Below are positions 10,101 through 20,406 of a stretch of 64,000 bases of DNA, one piece after another. Below the pieces are notes generated by a model. That model saw only the letters and a program-made list of their open reading frames with translations, was not told the DNA's origin and made no database searches. This DNA comes from RFSX01 sp965248155 (GTDB lineage: Bacteria; Bacteroidota; Bacteroidia; Chitinophagales; Saprospiraceae), in the NCBI GenBank assembly GCA_965248155.1, contig CBDFIO010000001.1, positions 1,736,001 to 1,800,000 on the forward strand, read 5' to 3'. A program made the translations under genes and the position numbers. Numbering within the stretch: the first letter of the stretch is position 1; each line of letters starts with the position of its first letter.

Positions 10101-13100
10101 TGATTTCTGATGTTGTTATATTGGCATTACCAGAAGCATCTAAGTCTACTGTCAAGTTAGCTATACAATTTGCAACAGGTGGAATATCGTCTACAATTGT
10201 GACTGTTGCATCACATTCTGTACTCATTCCATTATTTGAGAGAACTGTCAAGGTTACAACATTATCCCCTACATCATTACATGCAAAAAACGAAGGATCA
10301 ACGGTTAATTCATCTATACCTGCACATCCAGCAGTAGAATTATCATCAACATCACCGGCAACAATAGAAGCATCACCATTGTTATCTAAGGCTACCGTAA
10401 TATCCATGGTCTGACATATTGGAGCAGATACATCTTCGACTGTAACTATCGTAGTACATGTACTCGTATTCCCACTATCGTCAGTAACTGTAACAGTTAC
10501 CACTCGCATTCCTAAACTATCACAATCAAATCCGTCAGCTGGATCAATAATTGTATTCGCTGATGCATTACTACAGTTATCGCTGAAAGTATCAAATATA
10601 TCACTCAGCTGAATAGGTTGATTTGGCGGAATGACCACATTATTCAATAAGGTACAATCTGGATCAAGGTTATCTTCTACAGTAACTGTAGTCGTACAGG
10701 TAGCAGAATTACCATTGACATCTGTCACTGTTGCTGTTATTATTACATCACCAATATCGCCACAGTTTACATGAGTATCATCAATTTCTTCAGTATCAAT
10801 TCCACATGCATCTGATGAACTGGCAATTATCTGTCCAACGGTTATTGTAGCACCACCATTGGCGTTTAGAGATACCGTGAAATCGGGTTGACAAGTAACT
10901 ACTGGTGGTGTGTTATCTTGTACAACAACATCAGCTGCGCATGTACCAGTATTTCCTTCATCATCAGTAACAGTAAGTACAACTGTATTTACCAGAGCAA
11001 CATCCGAACATAAGAATTGTGTTATATCAAGACTTAATCCCAAATCAGCAGGGTCAGTACAATTGTCATTACTTCCATTATCGATCAATAATGTTGTAAT
11101 ATTTCTAACTCCATTAGAATTGAGTTCAATAGTTATGTCCTGACAGATCGCAACCGGAGGAATATTATCCTCGATTGTTAACTCAGAAGTACATTGATCT
11201 GTCAGACCTGTTTCATCTGTCACTGTTAGTGTAACTGTAACCATTCCTATATCATCACAATCAAACATTGATTGATCCAAAGAAAACATAAGATCATTCG
11301 GTAAAGTACAATCATCTGTAGACCCATCGTCAACATTTGCTGCTGCAACAGTTGCTTCACCATCTGAATTCAATTGAACAACAAATCCCGGATTACATAC
11401 AGCCTCTGGTGGACTGTTTACTATTGTAATTAAGAAAGTACAAGTTCCAGTGTTACCACTTTGGTCTGTAACTACGACAGTAGCATTCTGTGGTGTACAA
11501 GGTAATGTATTCAAATCGAGAGATGATAAGTCGAACTCTACTGTATCAACAAAACAATTATCGTCTTCTGATCCCATGGTCACAGTTGCAATAACTAATA
11601 TAGGGTTACCCATCATATCAAGCGTGGTTATAACATCTGTACAAGAAACAGTAGGAGAAATATTATCTACTACAGTGACATCAGCTTGACAAGTTGCAGA
11701 GTTACCTAAGTCATCTGTTACAGTTAATGTCACGATATTACCGCTACCCAGTTCACTACAATCAAACGTACTTTTATCTATTGACAACATTACTCCTGTT
11801 GCTTCATCACAAATTGCAAATGAATTGTTATCAATATCAGCTGCTACTATTGAACCATCTCCGTTAGCATCCAACATAACAACTGTATTCGTTGCTCCAC
11901 AATGAGGGGCAAGATCACAATCAACATCTATTAATGCAGGATCATAATCATCCTCATCATTAGGATTATCCATCGTTCCTGGGGTCATATCTGCTTCATC
12001 GTCAATATCATCATCAGTCCCCAATTCATTAGATGATCCATCGTTTGTAATGGATAGGTCATCATCCTGATCTGTTAGACCCATTGTATTTGTTGCATCA
12101 ATTATTTCTGCATTATTCACCAAAGTACTACCACTATAATCACTATCAATCTGAAGCGTCAAACTTATTGTCTCTTCACTTCTGGCTGCAACCGTAAGTA
12201 TTGTCGCCGTATAATCTCCACCTCCTTCAGTAAAGTCTCCATTATCTGCATTATTGAATGTCATTCCAGCAGGCACATAATCTTCGACAACAACATCGGT
12301 AGCATCTAGAGAACCCTGGTTATACACGGTTATTATGAATGTGACATCATCTCCAGGATGGTATGAACTTGGAGTCGCTATAGCATCAATTATTTTTGTT
12401 AATGCCAAATCAAAAACATGCGTAACAGTGATCATTTCCTCGTCTTCATCATCATCAGGATTTCCATCGTCTTTATCATCGTCATTAAATGTTCTATCCG
12501 GATCACTATCGATATCATCAAAATCACTGTCATCAGGATCAACAATCTCAGCTGAGTTCGTAATATCTCCTTCCATGAAATCTAAGTCGATCTCAAATGT
12601 TATACTCACAGTCTCAGATGTTCCTACAGGTATTGAAGCAATAGGTGTGTTAATTGTTGCAACACCCGCATTCTCTGTCCAGTCACTATCGTCTAAGTTT
12701 AAACCAGTTGGAATGTTATCAGCTACATAAACAGTAGTAGCATCCAAAGTTCCTTCGTTAGTAACCGTGATATCAAATGTCACGCTCCCTCCAGGAACAA
12801 ATGGTCCGGCCCCTACTACATCTTTTAATAATGACAAGTCAAATTCCTGAATTACATCGATTAATTCCGGATCATGATCATCTTCATCTCCATTTGTATT
12901 GTCTGTAATATCGTCTCCACCAATAACATCATCATTGGTTTCATCCGGATCACTATCACTATCTTCTAGTAGATCATTCATAGGATCACTATCATCATCA
13001 GCGTAACTGATTTCAGCAACGTTTGTTATTGTGAATCCCATGAAATCAGAATCGATCGTAAATGTAATCCCAACATTAGTAGATGTAGAATCTTCTAAGA

Positions 13101-16100
13101 AAGCAATAGGTGTATTCAGACTTGCAATTCCTGCATTGTCTGTCCAGTCACTATCATTTAGCGTTAATCCATCAGGAATATAATCCACTAATTCTATTCT
13201 ATAAGCCCCAATATTTCCCTGATTAATAATTTCGATATCATACGTTATATCATCCCCTTGTCTGAATGGTCCAGGTGTAGCACCTGTGTCCAATGTCTTA
13301 ACCAATGCTAAGTCAAATCGTGGACAAAAATCTACCATATTGTTATCCTGTACTTCAACAGTTGTCACACATTTATCTGTATTTCCGAACTCATCAGTAA
13401 CCCACAATTCAATTATCTGAATTCCAAGATCTTGACAATCATAAATAGTTTTGTCATCTGCTGTATCTGCAGAAAAACTAAGATTGATTTCGAATCCACA
13501 AACATGAGTACTGCTTGCATCTATCATTTCTGGGAACACACAGGTCATTTCAGTGTCAGGAGTTCCATCATCATCGAGATCCATAGGGACTAAAGCAACG
13601 GCTAACCCCTCGATACAAGCTGCTGTTGGAGATTTGACATTTACAACATGAATTATCTTAGCACAGGTTGTTTTATTTCCACACATATCTTCAAATGAAG
13701 CCAATGCAAAGTGTTCACCAACTGCCAGGCTATCATTAAATGAAAGTGTGTTTGAAAATATATCTTCTGTAAAATCAAATGAACCGTTACCAAATTCATC
13801 TACTTCCAGTGTGGCATCAATCATTGAAGTTGGTGTACAATCATCGCTGGCAACAATTGTAAACATTACCGCTTCTTTATCACAATCTTCTGTATTAACA
13901 ATTAATGTATCACATCCGGAAACGATAGTTGGACCCATCGTATTTATTACCTTGATCGTTTGTTCATATACTTCTGGTAAGTAGAATGGATTGTTCTCCA
14001 TTTCACACCAATCAATTATAGTCCACGTTCTCAAAATCTTAAGACAAGCTGAAGAATCCGGATCACCCGCAAAAGAGAAGGTTTGATCTTTAAATGTAGG
14101 ACCTACAAGGTCACATTCGTCAACTATAAACTGAGGATATCCATTTTCAAATGGTAAATTATCAGGATGTAAATCACCAGAATTACATCCGAGTTGACTT
14201 TCATAATCTAAAGGCCAAATAATTGATAATGGGTCAAAAGGATGATTGTTTACAACATGAATAATTTGGTCACATGTACTATAACCATTTAAGTCAGCTG
14301 CAACAAATGTTCTTGTAATCGTTCCTACTTTACAAACATTTATAGTATCTGAAGCCGTTTCAGTTAAAGTAACCATACATACATCTGAAGCCGTAGCTTG
14401 TCCATATATCGACAAGTCCTCAAGATCATAAATTGTAGTACAGTCTATAGATAAGTCCGGTGGACAAGTAATATTAGGAGGCACCTTATCTTGAACTTCA
14501 ACGTTCATCATACAGTCATTGTATTTTCCAAAATAATCTATCGCCCTAAAAATGACCATTTGCTCGTCAGCTACATCGTCACAACAAAAATGTACTTCAT
14601 TACTGAAAGTACAAGGATCTGAAACTTCCATTACAAAATATGCTTCTGTAGAACCACCATTTACAACTTCCCAATAACCATTTGCATTTGTGACTACATT
14701 ATCTCCAATATTGTTAGGTAAGCCCAGGAACCAATTATTATAAGTTGGTTCGGCATGATTGGACCATGTAAATGTTCCTTGATGCTGTTCATCACTCATA
14801 CCTATATAATAGTTACCAGATATAACATCATTCACGTGTTCGTAGACCCAATCCTGTTCTTCTTCACTTTCTAAGGTTACCAAAAAGCCACCAAATGCTT
14901 CAGAATAAGCAAAAGCTTTAAAGCCATGTGTTTTAAAAGTGGAGAGATAATAATATCTACCATATCTTTCACCAAGATATCTCATGTTATCATATACAGG
15001 AACCTTGCAATCACAAGTTGTTCCCATCCTTCTTACCAGCATTTTGAAAAGACTGCAATCATCATAACTACCATCATCAAAAGTATGTGCAAATGCTTTT
15101 GCAGTACCATCAGACCTGAGTGATACTATTGTATTTTGATCACATACTGCTGTCGGTGCAGATTCATCTATGACTGTGATATACATTGCGCAAGTAGATG
15201 AATTCTCACAACCATCATAAACCGTATATATGATTTCACTCACACCCGCATCAAGAGTTACTACTGTATCTTTTGTTGCATTATCTATGAACCCTCCTGG
15301 ATATGAAATATCTATTTCAAATTCTGTAGAGCAATCATCTGTTATTATCGGTAATGCTAATATTTCTGAAGCAGTACATCCTAGACCTCCGTCAGAACTT
15401 ACCTCAAAATCATCAGGACAAGTTACATCAGGATTGAAGGTGTCAACAATCTCTATCGTCTGCGTAAACTGCTCTACAACTCCTACCGTACACCAAGCTT
15501 CATAAACAGTCCAAGTTCTCATAATCTTCTTAACACAGCCAAATTCCGTAACAAGAAAATCTGAGTAATCCACACCCACATTACAGTAAACATCAGGGAA
15601 TGGATATAATAGACCACCATGCAATGTTGGAACTCCTGTAATCTCTACTCTTGGGTATCCATTTTCATCATATAGTGAATCTGAGCATGAAAGATTAGTA
15701 AAATCCAGAAGCATAAAATGCTCTGGCCAGATAATCTGTGTCATATCTATTCTTTCTAGAGATATCGTCTGAGTACATTCATCAGATTGATTTCCATGTT
15801 CATCATGAGCTACATATACGCGCTCAACGATTTTAATATAGTCATCATGACAAGGAATCGGATCAATCGTCTCACTTATTAATGTAAATGTTGCATCTGT
15901 ACAATTATCGTATACTATTGGTTCATAAGAATCCATCTGCCAACATGGGAGCTCAATGTCTCCACATTGAATAACCGGTGGCATTTTATCTTCAACGGTA
16001 ATAGTAGACCAACAAGAATTAGCATTACAAGGATCAATAACTTTTGCAATAACATCTGTCCAAAGGTGATTTTCTGTCAGCAAATTATTAGGAATAAGCT

Positions 16101-19100
16101 GTCCGTATTTATCAGTCACCATAACTTGATATACAACATCACCCCCTTGAGGATTTGTCAAGATCAATGAAGGAGTAACTTCTGTAGTACAATCTAAACC
16201 TAAGGACACATTTATATCTTGACGACAAGCCATAGCACCATCTCCAATTCCAACGTTTACATAAGTTGTTATAGGAGACAAACAAGCTCCTGGACAATTC
16301 GATTGAAGTGATAATTCATATGGTCCACCCGATACAGTCCAATATACTTCAACTGTATTCAGATTGTTTGGTCCTATTATCGTTGCACCTAAGCCACTAA
16401 CTGACCAGGTATAGCTATTACATCCATAAGTATTACCCACTTCATATGTATGATATGAGTTGGAACATACAGCAGATAATCCATCGGTAGGGCTCAGTAT
16501 CACCACATCATCGTAAGCGCAAGCTGTGCCGCCGCCACTAATTTGAAGGAAAGCTGAATCTTCATTAAATACTCTAATTGAATATGGAGTATTATCAACA
16601 ATTAAGCCTATCAGCTGGTATTCACTCGTACCATCACCTAATGGAAATTCAGATAAAGTATATCCTAGAGTTCCTGTTGTGAATGGAGTTGGAATAGCTG
16701 GAGGAGCTAAACTTACAGGATCATATATATGAACTGTATAGTCTATATTCCAAGTTTGTCCACTTGGTGCTGTAACAACTATTGTATCGTAAAACTGCCC
16801 GTCAAATTGATTTGAAGCATTATCAAGACAATAACAAGCGCCCTGAATTTCAATGGCAGCTACATATAAGGCTGCTGGATCATGGTCATCTTCATCATCT
16901 ATTCCATTTCCATCAAGAAAATCATCCTTATCGGTATTAATTCCACCTCCGGTATCATTGTCATACTTCATATCCGCTTTGGAATCAATATCTAAAGCTG
17001 AAATATCTTTACCATTAAAATCCAGTACCTGAGCGATTTCAGCTTCATTTATAATTAAACCTGGAGATACATCTCCGTCTACATTTATGGTTATTGTTTC
17101 TTTATATATATTTCCCGGTAGAAATCCACCTATGAAATCAATGGCTTTGTAAACTGTTCTACCTGTTGGATCAGAACTATCAGCCGTCCATGTATTATCT
17201 ACTAATGTTGTATGTTCCGGAAGATAATCTACAAGCGTAACTGATTTTACAGTAATGTCTCCCTGATTAACTATTGAAATTTCAAAGTCTGCATTTTCAC
17301 CTGGCTTTTGCACTTTTGATAAAGCAGATTTCATAAGTGCAAGATCAATCATTCTTACTCTTATAAATGCAGGATCATGATCGTCTTCATCAAGCGTGCC
17401 ATGATCATCGATCATGTTGTCAGTAATATCATATGGATTACCTCCATTATCATTGTTTAAGAGGATATCCGGAGTTGAATCAAAGTCATTTAAGATATTG
17501 GGATCAGCGCTTGTAAAAGAGGATATTTCCGCAAAATTCACAATATTTCTAAAATCATTATTATCGACTAATCTGAAAGTCAGTTCAAAACTTGCTGACT
17601 CCCCAGGTTCCAGAACTGAGTTATAAGTTGTTACTACTGTCGATCCTGTAGTTTTTGTCCAACTTGGATTTTCAAATCCTTTGAATTCAAGAGATTCTGG
17701 AAACTCATTTATAATACTAAAACTTGTAGTTGCAACATTTCCTTGATTATAAACAGTCATATCAAAAACGACCGTTTCATCGAGATCATAATTTCTATCA
17801 TCTCTAATTATATTCATCAAGGCTAGATCTAATATCTTTACTTGAGCAGGATCATGATCATCTTCATCTTCATCAAGTGTACCATCGTCTGTAATTATAT
17901 TATCAGTTAGAGTATTAACCTCTCCTCCTTTATCATTCTCCATGGTGTCATCTGGAGTAGAATCGATGTCAACTCCAAATTTACCTTCATGATCTTTTGC
18001 ATAACTGATTTCAGCTACATTTATATAGTCTTCAATTTGATTTGAAGATGTTACTTTTAAGGTTATGGATTCAGTATGAGAAGTACCCGGTAACATAGAA
18101 GATATAACCTTTTTCTTAAGCTTATTATCATTGAGAATCCATCCAGGATTAATACTGGAATCGAATTCAAATGCAGGAGTTAGATAATCAACTATTTCGT
18201 ATTCCGAAGATACGAGACCACCTTGATTATAGACTTCAATATCAAAACTTACATTATCACCTATTCTAACTGATGGTGAAGAAGTTAAAGTTTTCATTAA
18301 GGCAAGATCAAAATCATTTGAGGCATTTAGGCCTAAGTCAAATGTTGTATTATTTCCGGCAACAGCGGATACTGCGACCATTGGAATATTCTTAGAATTA
18401 ACAGATTCACAAGGATTCAAATCTGCTGAAAGATTAGAGTTTATTTTTGGATCACTGGTGATAACAGTTGGATAATAGTAACTATTATTTATCACGTAGC
18501 TTAATGAGTTATGATCAAACAACGTAGGATCCAATGAAATATAGTACTGTTCTCCAGGTACTAATCCATCCATTTGACCGTCAAGGTCTCTGTCAACATT
18601 ATCATTATTAAAGGAATAATTTCCATTACTATCTGTGGTTGTCGATCCAATTTCGACACATTTATCATCACAAATTATTATCGTATGATTGCTCAAAGGA
18701 GATTCTCCTGCATCTTGCTCGCCATTATTATTATCATCAATCCACACTAGATTTCCTATCTCCACCGGTAAAATTCCACATCGTGCGGTGATATCTCCAA
18801 AACCTGTTGCTTTGCCGAAATAATCCATAATGTTATGGTTATACAATTCCTTAGAAGCTAGCTTTTGGCCATTCAATGCACTGTATCTATGTAAACCACC
18901 GGAATAAGTGTTAAATAGTGGATCATATACTGTTGCAATAACTTCATTAGGGTTTGGAAGCGCAAATAACGCCCCTAAGGTTACTTCTGAATGATCAGAA
19001 GGATCTTTAGGGAAGAAATCATCACCAAAAAACTCTCCTTCTCCAGGACCTTCTCCATTTCCTACACCACTTCCAGTTCTTGTTGGTGTCTGTCCATTAC

Positions 19101-20406
19101 TTTCCAGATGCCATCCATTATTGTTATTATAAACCATTAATATATCTCCATACTGATCATCAACACGACTGGTTGCTCCATTACAATAGGTGTCCCCTAC
19201 TTTATCTCCAATACCTAAGACCATATGATGTGCATCAGTAAATACGATATCCTTTAACCATAAAGTTGAAGATTTATTCAAGTCTGTACTATCCCAAACA
19301 TTATCGCCTTCATCAGCAGTAAAAATGAGATTATAATTGCCTGAATTCATGTTCATTTTATAAACATGAAATGAAAGATCTGATGTATTTTTTGATGTCT
19401 CTCCCGTGCAGGTAACACCAACATATAGGTCTTTATTAAATATTGTTAAAGCGAAAATCCTGAAATCATTAAAACTGCAAGAAGGATTCGGTACAGGAAA
19501 TGATTCAGTATTTGCTTGAGTGGGATTATCAGTTTTAATTCTGACTACGGAGTTGTTATAGAGATTAGCGATGTATAGATTTTCTTCTGTCTCATCAATA
19601 ACCATGGCTCCAAGTCCTATTTTACCTACTTGTTTGCCATATTCACAAACCGTGGAGTTCTCTTCGCTAAGTGTCCCAACTTCCTGTCCTAAATTCGAGA
19701 GTTTCGCAAACAGGTTGGTTACACCCGTATTTCCAGATACATTCGTACTGAAAATTGCATCATGCCCATGAGCTGTTAAAGCTGCATGTTGCTTAATATA
19801 TGAGGCTGTAAATATTTCTTCTGTGGAATTTTTAAAAGCAATAGCCCAGACAGACCCTGTTTCAGATTGATTAGCATATGCTGTAACTCCTGAACTTGCA
19901 TTGAAATTATGGTTAAGACCAATTACCGTTTCTTGAGTGGGTGGGTTGGAACCTAAACCATTTACAAAGCATGTCAAAAAGATTTCTGAACCGGTATTAC
20001 AATCTGTTTGGCTATCAATAATGGCTAATTCTGAATTACAATAAGGTATAGTTACAAATTGAACTTCTGTCTTATTGTTGATTCCTATGGAGGAAACGTA
20101 GTTATTGCTTCCGATATCATATTCAACACGGTATTCATCACCATCATTCAGACCTTGAACATTGAAATGACCATTAGAACCGGAAACAGATTGCCCTATT
20201 AACAAACCATCAGTATCATATACACGTACGTATATACCTTGAGATCCAATCTCATCAGAATTGTTAACGCCATCGAAATTTTTATCTATGTATACACTTC
20301 CTTCCAATGTACCAGATAAGCATTGACTATAAGCAAAATTTGAGTTAAAGATTAATGCAATAAATAATGCACTAATAGTCTGAAGCACGAATGTAATTTT
20401 TCTCAT
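7135..20406 (-). CDS. Giant modular T9SS-secreted adhesin-like protein (SdrD-like, DUF11, HYR, C-type lectin-like, dockerin/cohesin-like modules)
   Basis: A single intact 4,423-residue frame. Visible order: signal peptide 1-28; SdrD/prealbumin-like domain ~30-100; propeller-like region ~130-540; second SdrD-like domain ~545-690; three DUF11 units ~700-1175, each opening like FDLALMK and ending in an acidic DEDDHDPA segment; Cys-rich unique region to ~1480; HYR-like units to ~2360 with a C-type-lectin-like domain at ~1804-1922; three more DUF11 units ~2362-2825; about eleven HYR units ~2827-3730; ending with dockerin-like EF-hand repeats ~4064-4125, a cohesin-like domain ~4196-4322 and a T9SS sorting domain ~4339-4423. 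Such proteins are exported through T9SS and displayed on the cell surface. A role in adhesion, matrix building or gliding is inference. The many acidic loops suggest Ca2+ binding. Confidence 0.88.
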   Translation of the reverse strand: MRKITFVLQTISALFIALIFNSNFAYSQCLSGTLEGSVYIDKNFDGVNNSDEIGSQGIYVRVYDTDGLLIGQSVSGSNGHFNVQGLNDGDEYRVEYDIGSNNYVSSIGINNKTEVQFVTIPYCNSELAIIDSQTDCNTGSEIFLTCFVNGLGSNPPTQETVIGLNHNFNASSGVTAYANQSETGSVWAIAFKNSTEEIFTASYIKQHAALTAHGHDAIFSTNVSGNTGVTNLFAKLSNLGQEVGTLSEENSTVCEYGKQVGKIGLGAMVIDETEENLYIANLYNNSVVRIKTDNPTQANTESFPVPNPSCSFNDFRIFALTIFNKDLYVGVTCTGETSKNTSDLSFHVYKMNMNSGNYNLIFTADEGDNVWDSTDLNKSSTLWLKDIVFTDAHHMVLGIGDKVGDTYCNGATSRVDDQYGDILMVYNNNNGWHLESNGQTPTRTGSGVGNGEGPGEGEFFGDDFFPKDPSDHSEVTLGALFALPNPNEVIATVYDPLFNTYSGGLHRYSALNGQKLASKELYNHNIMDYFGKATGFGDITARCGILPVEIGNLVWIDDNNNGEQDAGESPLSNHTIIICDDKCVEIGSTTTDSNGNYSFNNDNVDRDLDGQMDGLVPGEQYYISLDPTLFDHNSLSYVINNSYYYPTVITSDPKINSNLSADLNPCESVNSKNIPMVAVSAVAGNNTTFDLGLNASNDFDLALMKTLTSSPSVRIGDNVSFDIEVYNQGGLVSSEYEIVDYLTPAFEFDSSINPGWILNDNKLKKKVISSMLPGTSHTESITLKVTSSNQIEDYINVAEISYAKDHEGKFGVDIDSTPDDTMENDKGGEVNTLTDNIITDDGTLDEDEDDHDPAQVKILDLALMNIIRDDRNYDLDETVVFDMTVYNQGNVATTSFSIINEFPESLEFKGFENPSWTKTTGSTVVTTYNSVLEPGESASFELTFRLVDNNDFRNIVNFAEISSFTSADPNILNDFDSTPDILLNNDNGGNPYDITDNMIDDHGTLDEDDHDPAFIRVRMIDLALMKSALSKVQKPGENADFEISIVNQGDITVKSVTLVDYLPEHTTLVDNTWTADSSDPTGRTVYKAIDFIGGFLPGNIYKETITINVDGDVSPGLIINEAEIAQVLDFNGKDISALDIDSKADMKYDNDTGGGINTDKDDFLDGNGIDDEDDHDPAALYVAAIEIQGACYCLDNASNQFDGQFYDTIVVTAPSGQTWNIDYTVHIYDPVSLAPPAIPTPFTTGTLGYTLSEFPLGDGTSEYQLIGLIVDNTPYSIRVFNEDSAFLQISGGGTACAYDDVVILSPTDGLSAVCSNSYHTYEVGNTYGCNSYTWSVSGLGATIIGPNNLNTVEVYWTVSGGPYELSLQSNCPGACLSPITTYVNVGIGDGAMACRQDINVSLGLDCTTEVTPSLILTNPQGGDVVYQVMVTDKYGQLIPNNLLTENHLWTDVIAKVIDPCNANSCWSTITVEDKMPPVIQCGDIELPCWQMDSYEPIVYDNCTDATFTLISETIDPIPCHDDYIKIVERVYVAHDEHGNQSDECTQTISLERIDMTQIIWPEHFMLLDFTNLSCSDSLYDENGYPRVEITGVPTLHGGLLYPFPDVYCNVGVDYSDFLVTEFGCVKKIMRTWTVYEAWCTVGVVEQFTQTIEIVDTFNPDVTCPDDFEVSSDGGLGCTASEILALPIITDDCSTEFEIDISYPGGFIDNATKDTVVTLDAGVSEIIYTVYDGCENSSTCAMYITVIDESAPTAVCDQNTIVSLRSDGTAKAFAHTFDDGSYDDCSLFKMLVRRMGTTCDCKVPVYDNMRYLGERYGRYYYLSTFKTHGFKAFAYSEAFGGFLVTLESEEEQDWVYEHVNDVISGNYYIGMSDEQHQGTFTWSNHAEPTYNNWFLGLPNNIGDNVVTNANGYWEVVNGGSTEAYFVMEVSDPCTFSNEVHFCCDDVADEQMVIFRAIDYFGKYNDCMMNVEVQDKVPPNITCPPDLSIDCTTIYDLEDLSIYGQATASDVCMVTLTETASDTINVCKVGTITRTFVAADLNGYSTCDQIIHVVNNHPFDPLSIIWPLDYESQLGCNSGDLHPDNLPFENGYPQFIVDECDLVGPTFKDQTFSFAGDPDSSACLKILRTWTIIDWCEMENNPFYLPEVYEQTIKVINTMGPTIVSGCDTLIVNTEDCDKEAVMFTIVASDDCTPTSMIDATLEVDEFGNGSFDFTEDIFSNTLSFNDSLAVGEHFALASFEDMCGNKTTCAKIIHVVNVKSPTAACIEGLAVALVPMDLDDDGTPDTEMTCVFPEMIDASSTHVCGFEINLSFSADTADDKTIYDCQDLGIQIIELWVTDEFGNTDKCVTTVEVQDNNMVDFCPRFDLALVKTLDTGATPGPFRQGDDITYDIEIINQGNIGAYRIELVDYIPDGLTLNDSDWTDNAGIASLNTPIAFLEDSTSTNVGITFTIDSDFMGFTITNVAEISYADDDSDPMNDLLEDSDSDPDETNDDVIGGDDITDNTNGDEDDHDPELIDVIQEFDLSLLKDVVGAGPFVPGGSVTFDITVTNEGTLDATTVYVADNIPTGLNLDDSDWTENAGVATINTPIASIPVGTSETVSITFEIDLDFMEGDITNSAEIVDPDDSDFDDIDSDPDRTFNDDDKDDGNPDDDEDEEMITVTHVFDLALTKIIDAIATPSSYHPGDDVTFIITVYNQGSLDATDVVVEDYVPAGMTFNNADNGDFTEGGGDYTATILTVAARSEETISLTLQIDSDYSGSTLVNNAEIIDATNTMGLTDQDDDLSITNDGSSNELGTDDDIDDEADMTPGTMDNPNDEDDYDPALIDVDCDLAPHCGATNTVVMLDANGDGSIVAADIDNNSFAICDEATGVMLSIDKSTFDCSELGSGNIVTLTVTDDLGNSATCQADVTVVDNISPTVSCTDVITTLDMMGNPILVIATVTMGSEDDNCFVDTVEFDLSSLDLNTLPCTPQNATVVVTDQSGNTGTCTFLITIVNSPPEAVCNPGFVVQLNSDGEATVAAANVDDGSTDDCTLPNDLMFSLDQSMFDCDDIGMVTVTLTVTDETGLTDQCTSELTIEDNIPPVAICQDITIELNSNGVRNITTLLIDNGSNDNCTDPADLGLSLDITQFLCSDVALVNTVVLTVTDDEGNTGTCAADVVVQDNTPPVVTCQPDFTVSLNANGGATITVGQIIASSSDACGIDTEEIDDTHVNCGDIGDVIITATVTDVNGNSATCTTTVTVEDNLDPDCTLLNNVVIPPNQPIQLSDIFDTFSDNCSNASANTIIDPADGFDCDSLGMRVVTVTVTDDSGNTSTCTTIVTVEDVSAPICQTMDITVALDNNGDASIVAGDVDDNSTAGCAGIDELTVDPSFFACNDVGDNVVTLTVLSNNGMSTECDATVTIVDDIPPVANCIANLTVDLDASGNANITTSEIITNSSDGCGIMSEVLDISSFDCSDKGSAITVTATVTDMNGNSTTCSSQVTIEDNLAPECTLLPNLEFIPDVTISIDDVLDTFTDNCATGTSMITTQTEFTCNDLGTHLVEVMVTDTCGNDNTCTTMIDIVDDSTPSCITMDITVSLDANGEYDLDPIEVDDGSSAACGGTVTLEVDPDMFDCTDLGDVVVTLSVTSSGGGTSECTATVTIEDNAPPTIVCPADMTLACDADLTDLNQYGIATTNDNCDNNVSLIVDNVIDVNACSVGTVTRTFTATDNEGNSVSCTQVITIDEPVNPVTESDITWPMSPFDAGDCIADPDNIDSGMPVVNLNNADCALISIDFVDVDPTPGSSGCNDTFERTWTVVDSCQLNGGSSGIFTFLQIINLNDSVGPIIDGPMDTIIYLDPMSATCDTFINLPATISDCVGGFSATNDSPYADDNATEDASGTYPAGETEVTITAIDTCGNESTYTYLVNVVDSTAAIFSCEKIIGTIDINMMEIITVDQAQVMLTTACSDTIYNLSFSNITPDSDTIIADCTFVGITNYTVYLWNGTVLLDSCTNLLQILDGGGFCTSPLSGSIVGATYTEDHRMVDDVMVNLEGSPFNFIMTEDDGEYAFPPMPFGGSYEVVPGKDIDPLNGVSTLDLIEIQRHILGISRLDSPYKYIAADIDKSGDITTFDLLELRRMILGHYPEFPNNTSWRMVDAAYNFVDPDNPFLNDIPEDYEIFSFNESMEINFIGVKTGNVNNSANANSTDGQLENRSSETFEFVIDDEKMARGQEIEVVFGAENLHSVDGYQLTIKIDPAKAQIVSFEPIDPSINMNNVNLKQIREGLIHMSWNKLSLYDEELLNLFSISVKSTSNDWLSEITSISETFVRPEAYYMDDIQEIDLDFRIDNLLDENIILYQNQPNPWLETTNVKYYSPTEGDVRLNVYDINGRTIYSTHHNSSIGINKIELRKSDVQSATGILYYELISGDTRLMEKMLLLK
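9466..10186 (-). repeat. HYR three-unit super-repeat, second copy
   Basis: About 720 bp encoding three consecutive HYR units that match the preceding three units one for one (IPPVANC..., LAPECTLL..., STPSCITM...). See the copy at 10187-10912. The boundaries are approximate and were set from the Pro-Pro positions that open each unit. Confidence 0.65.
10187..10912 (-). repeat. HYR three-unit super-repeat, first copy
   Basis: About 725 bp encoding HYR units that open TPPVVTC, LDPDCTLL and SAPICQTM. Each has its closest counterpart three units later (IPPVANC, LAPECTLL, STPSCITM). The pattern implies duplication of a whole three-unit block rather than single-unit amplification. Confidence 0.65.

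Noticed and set aside
9473..10414. A 313-codon open frame on the plus strand inside the giant gene, plus others at 12335-12730 and 10910-11143
   Set aside because: They are antisense to HYR and DUF11 repeats, are low in complexity (Ser/Val/Thr-rich) and have no start context or family pattern. They arise from the codon bias of the repeats on the other strand.
9466..11920. Tandem repeats as a possible CRISPR array
   Set aside because: The repeats are diverged coding units of ~80 codons within an open frame, not short identical repeats with unique spacers.
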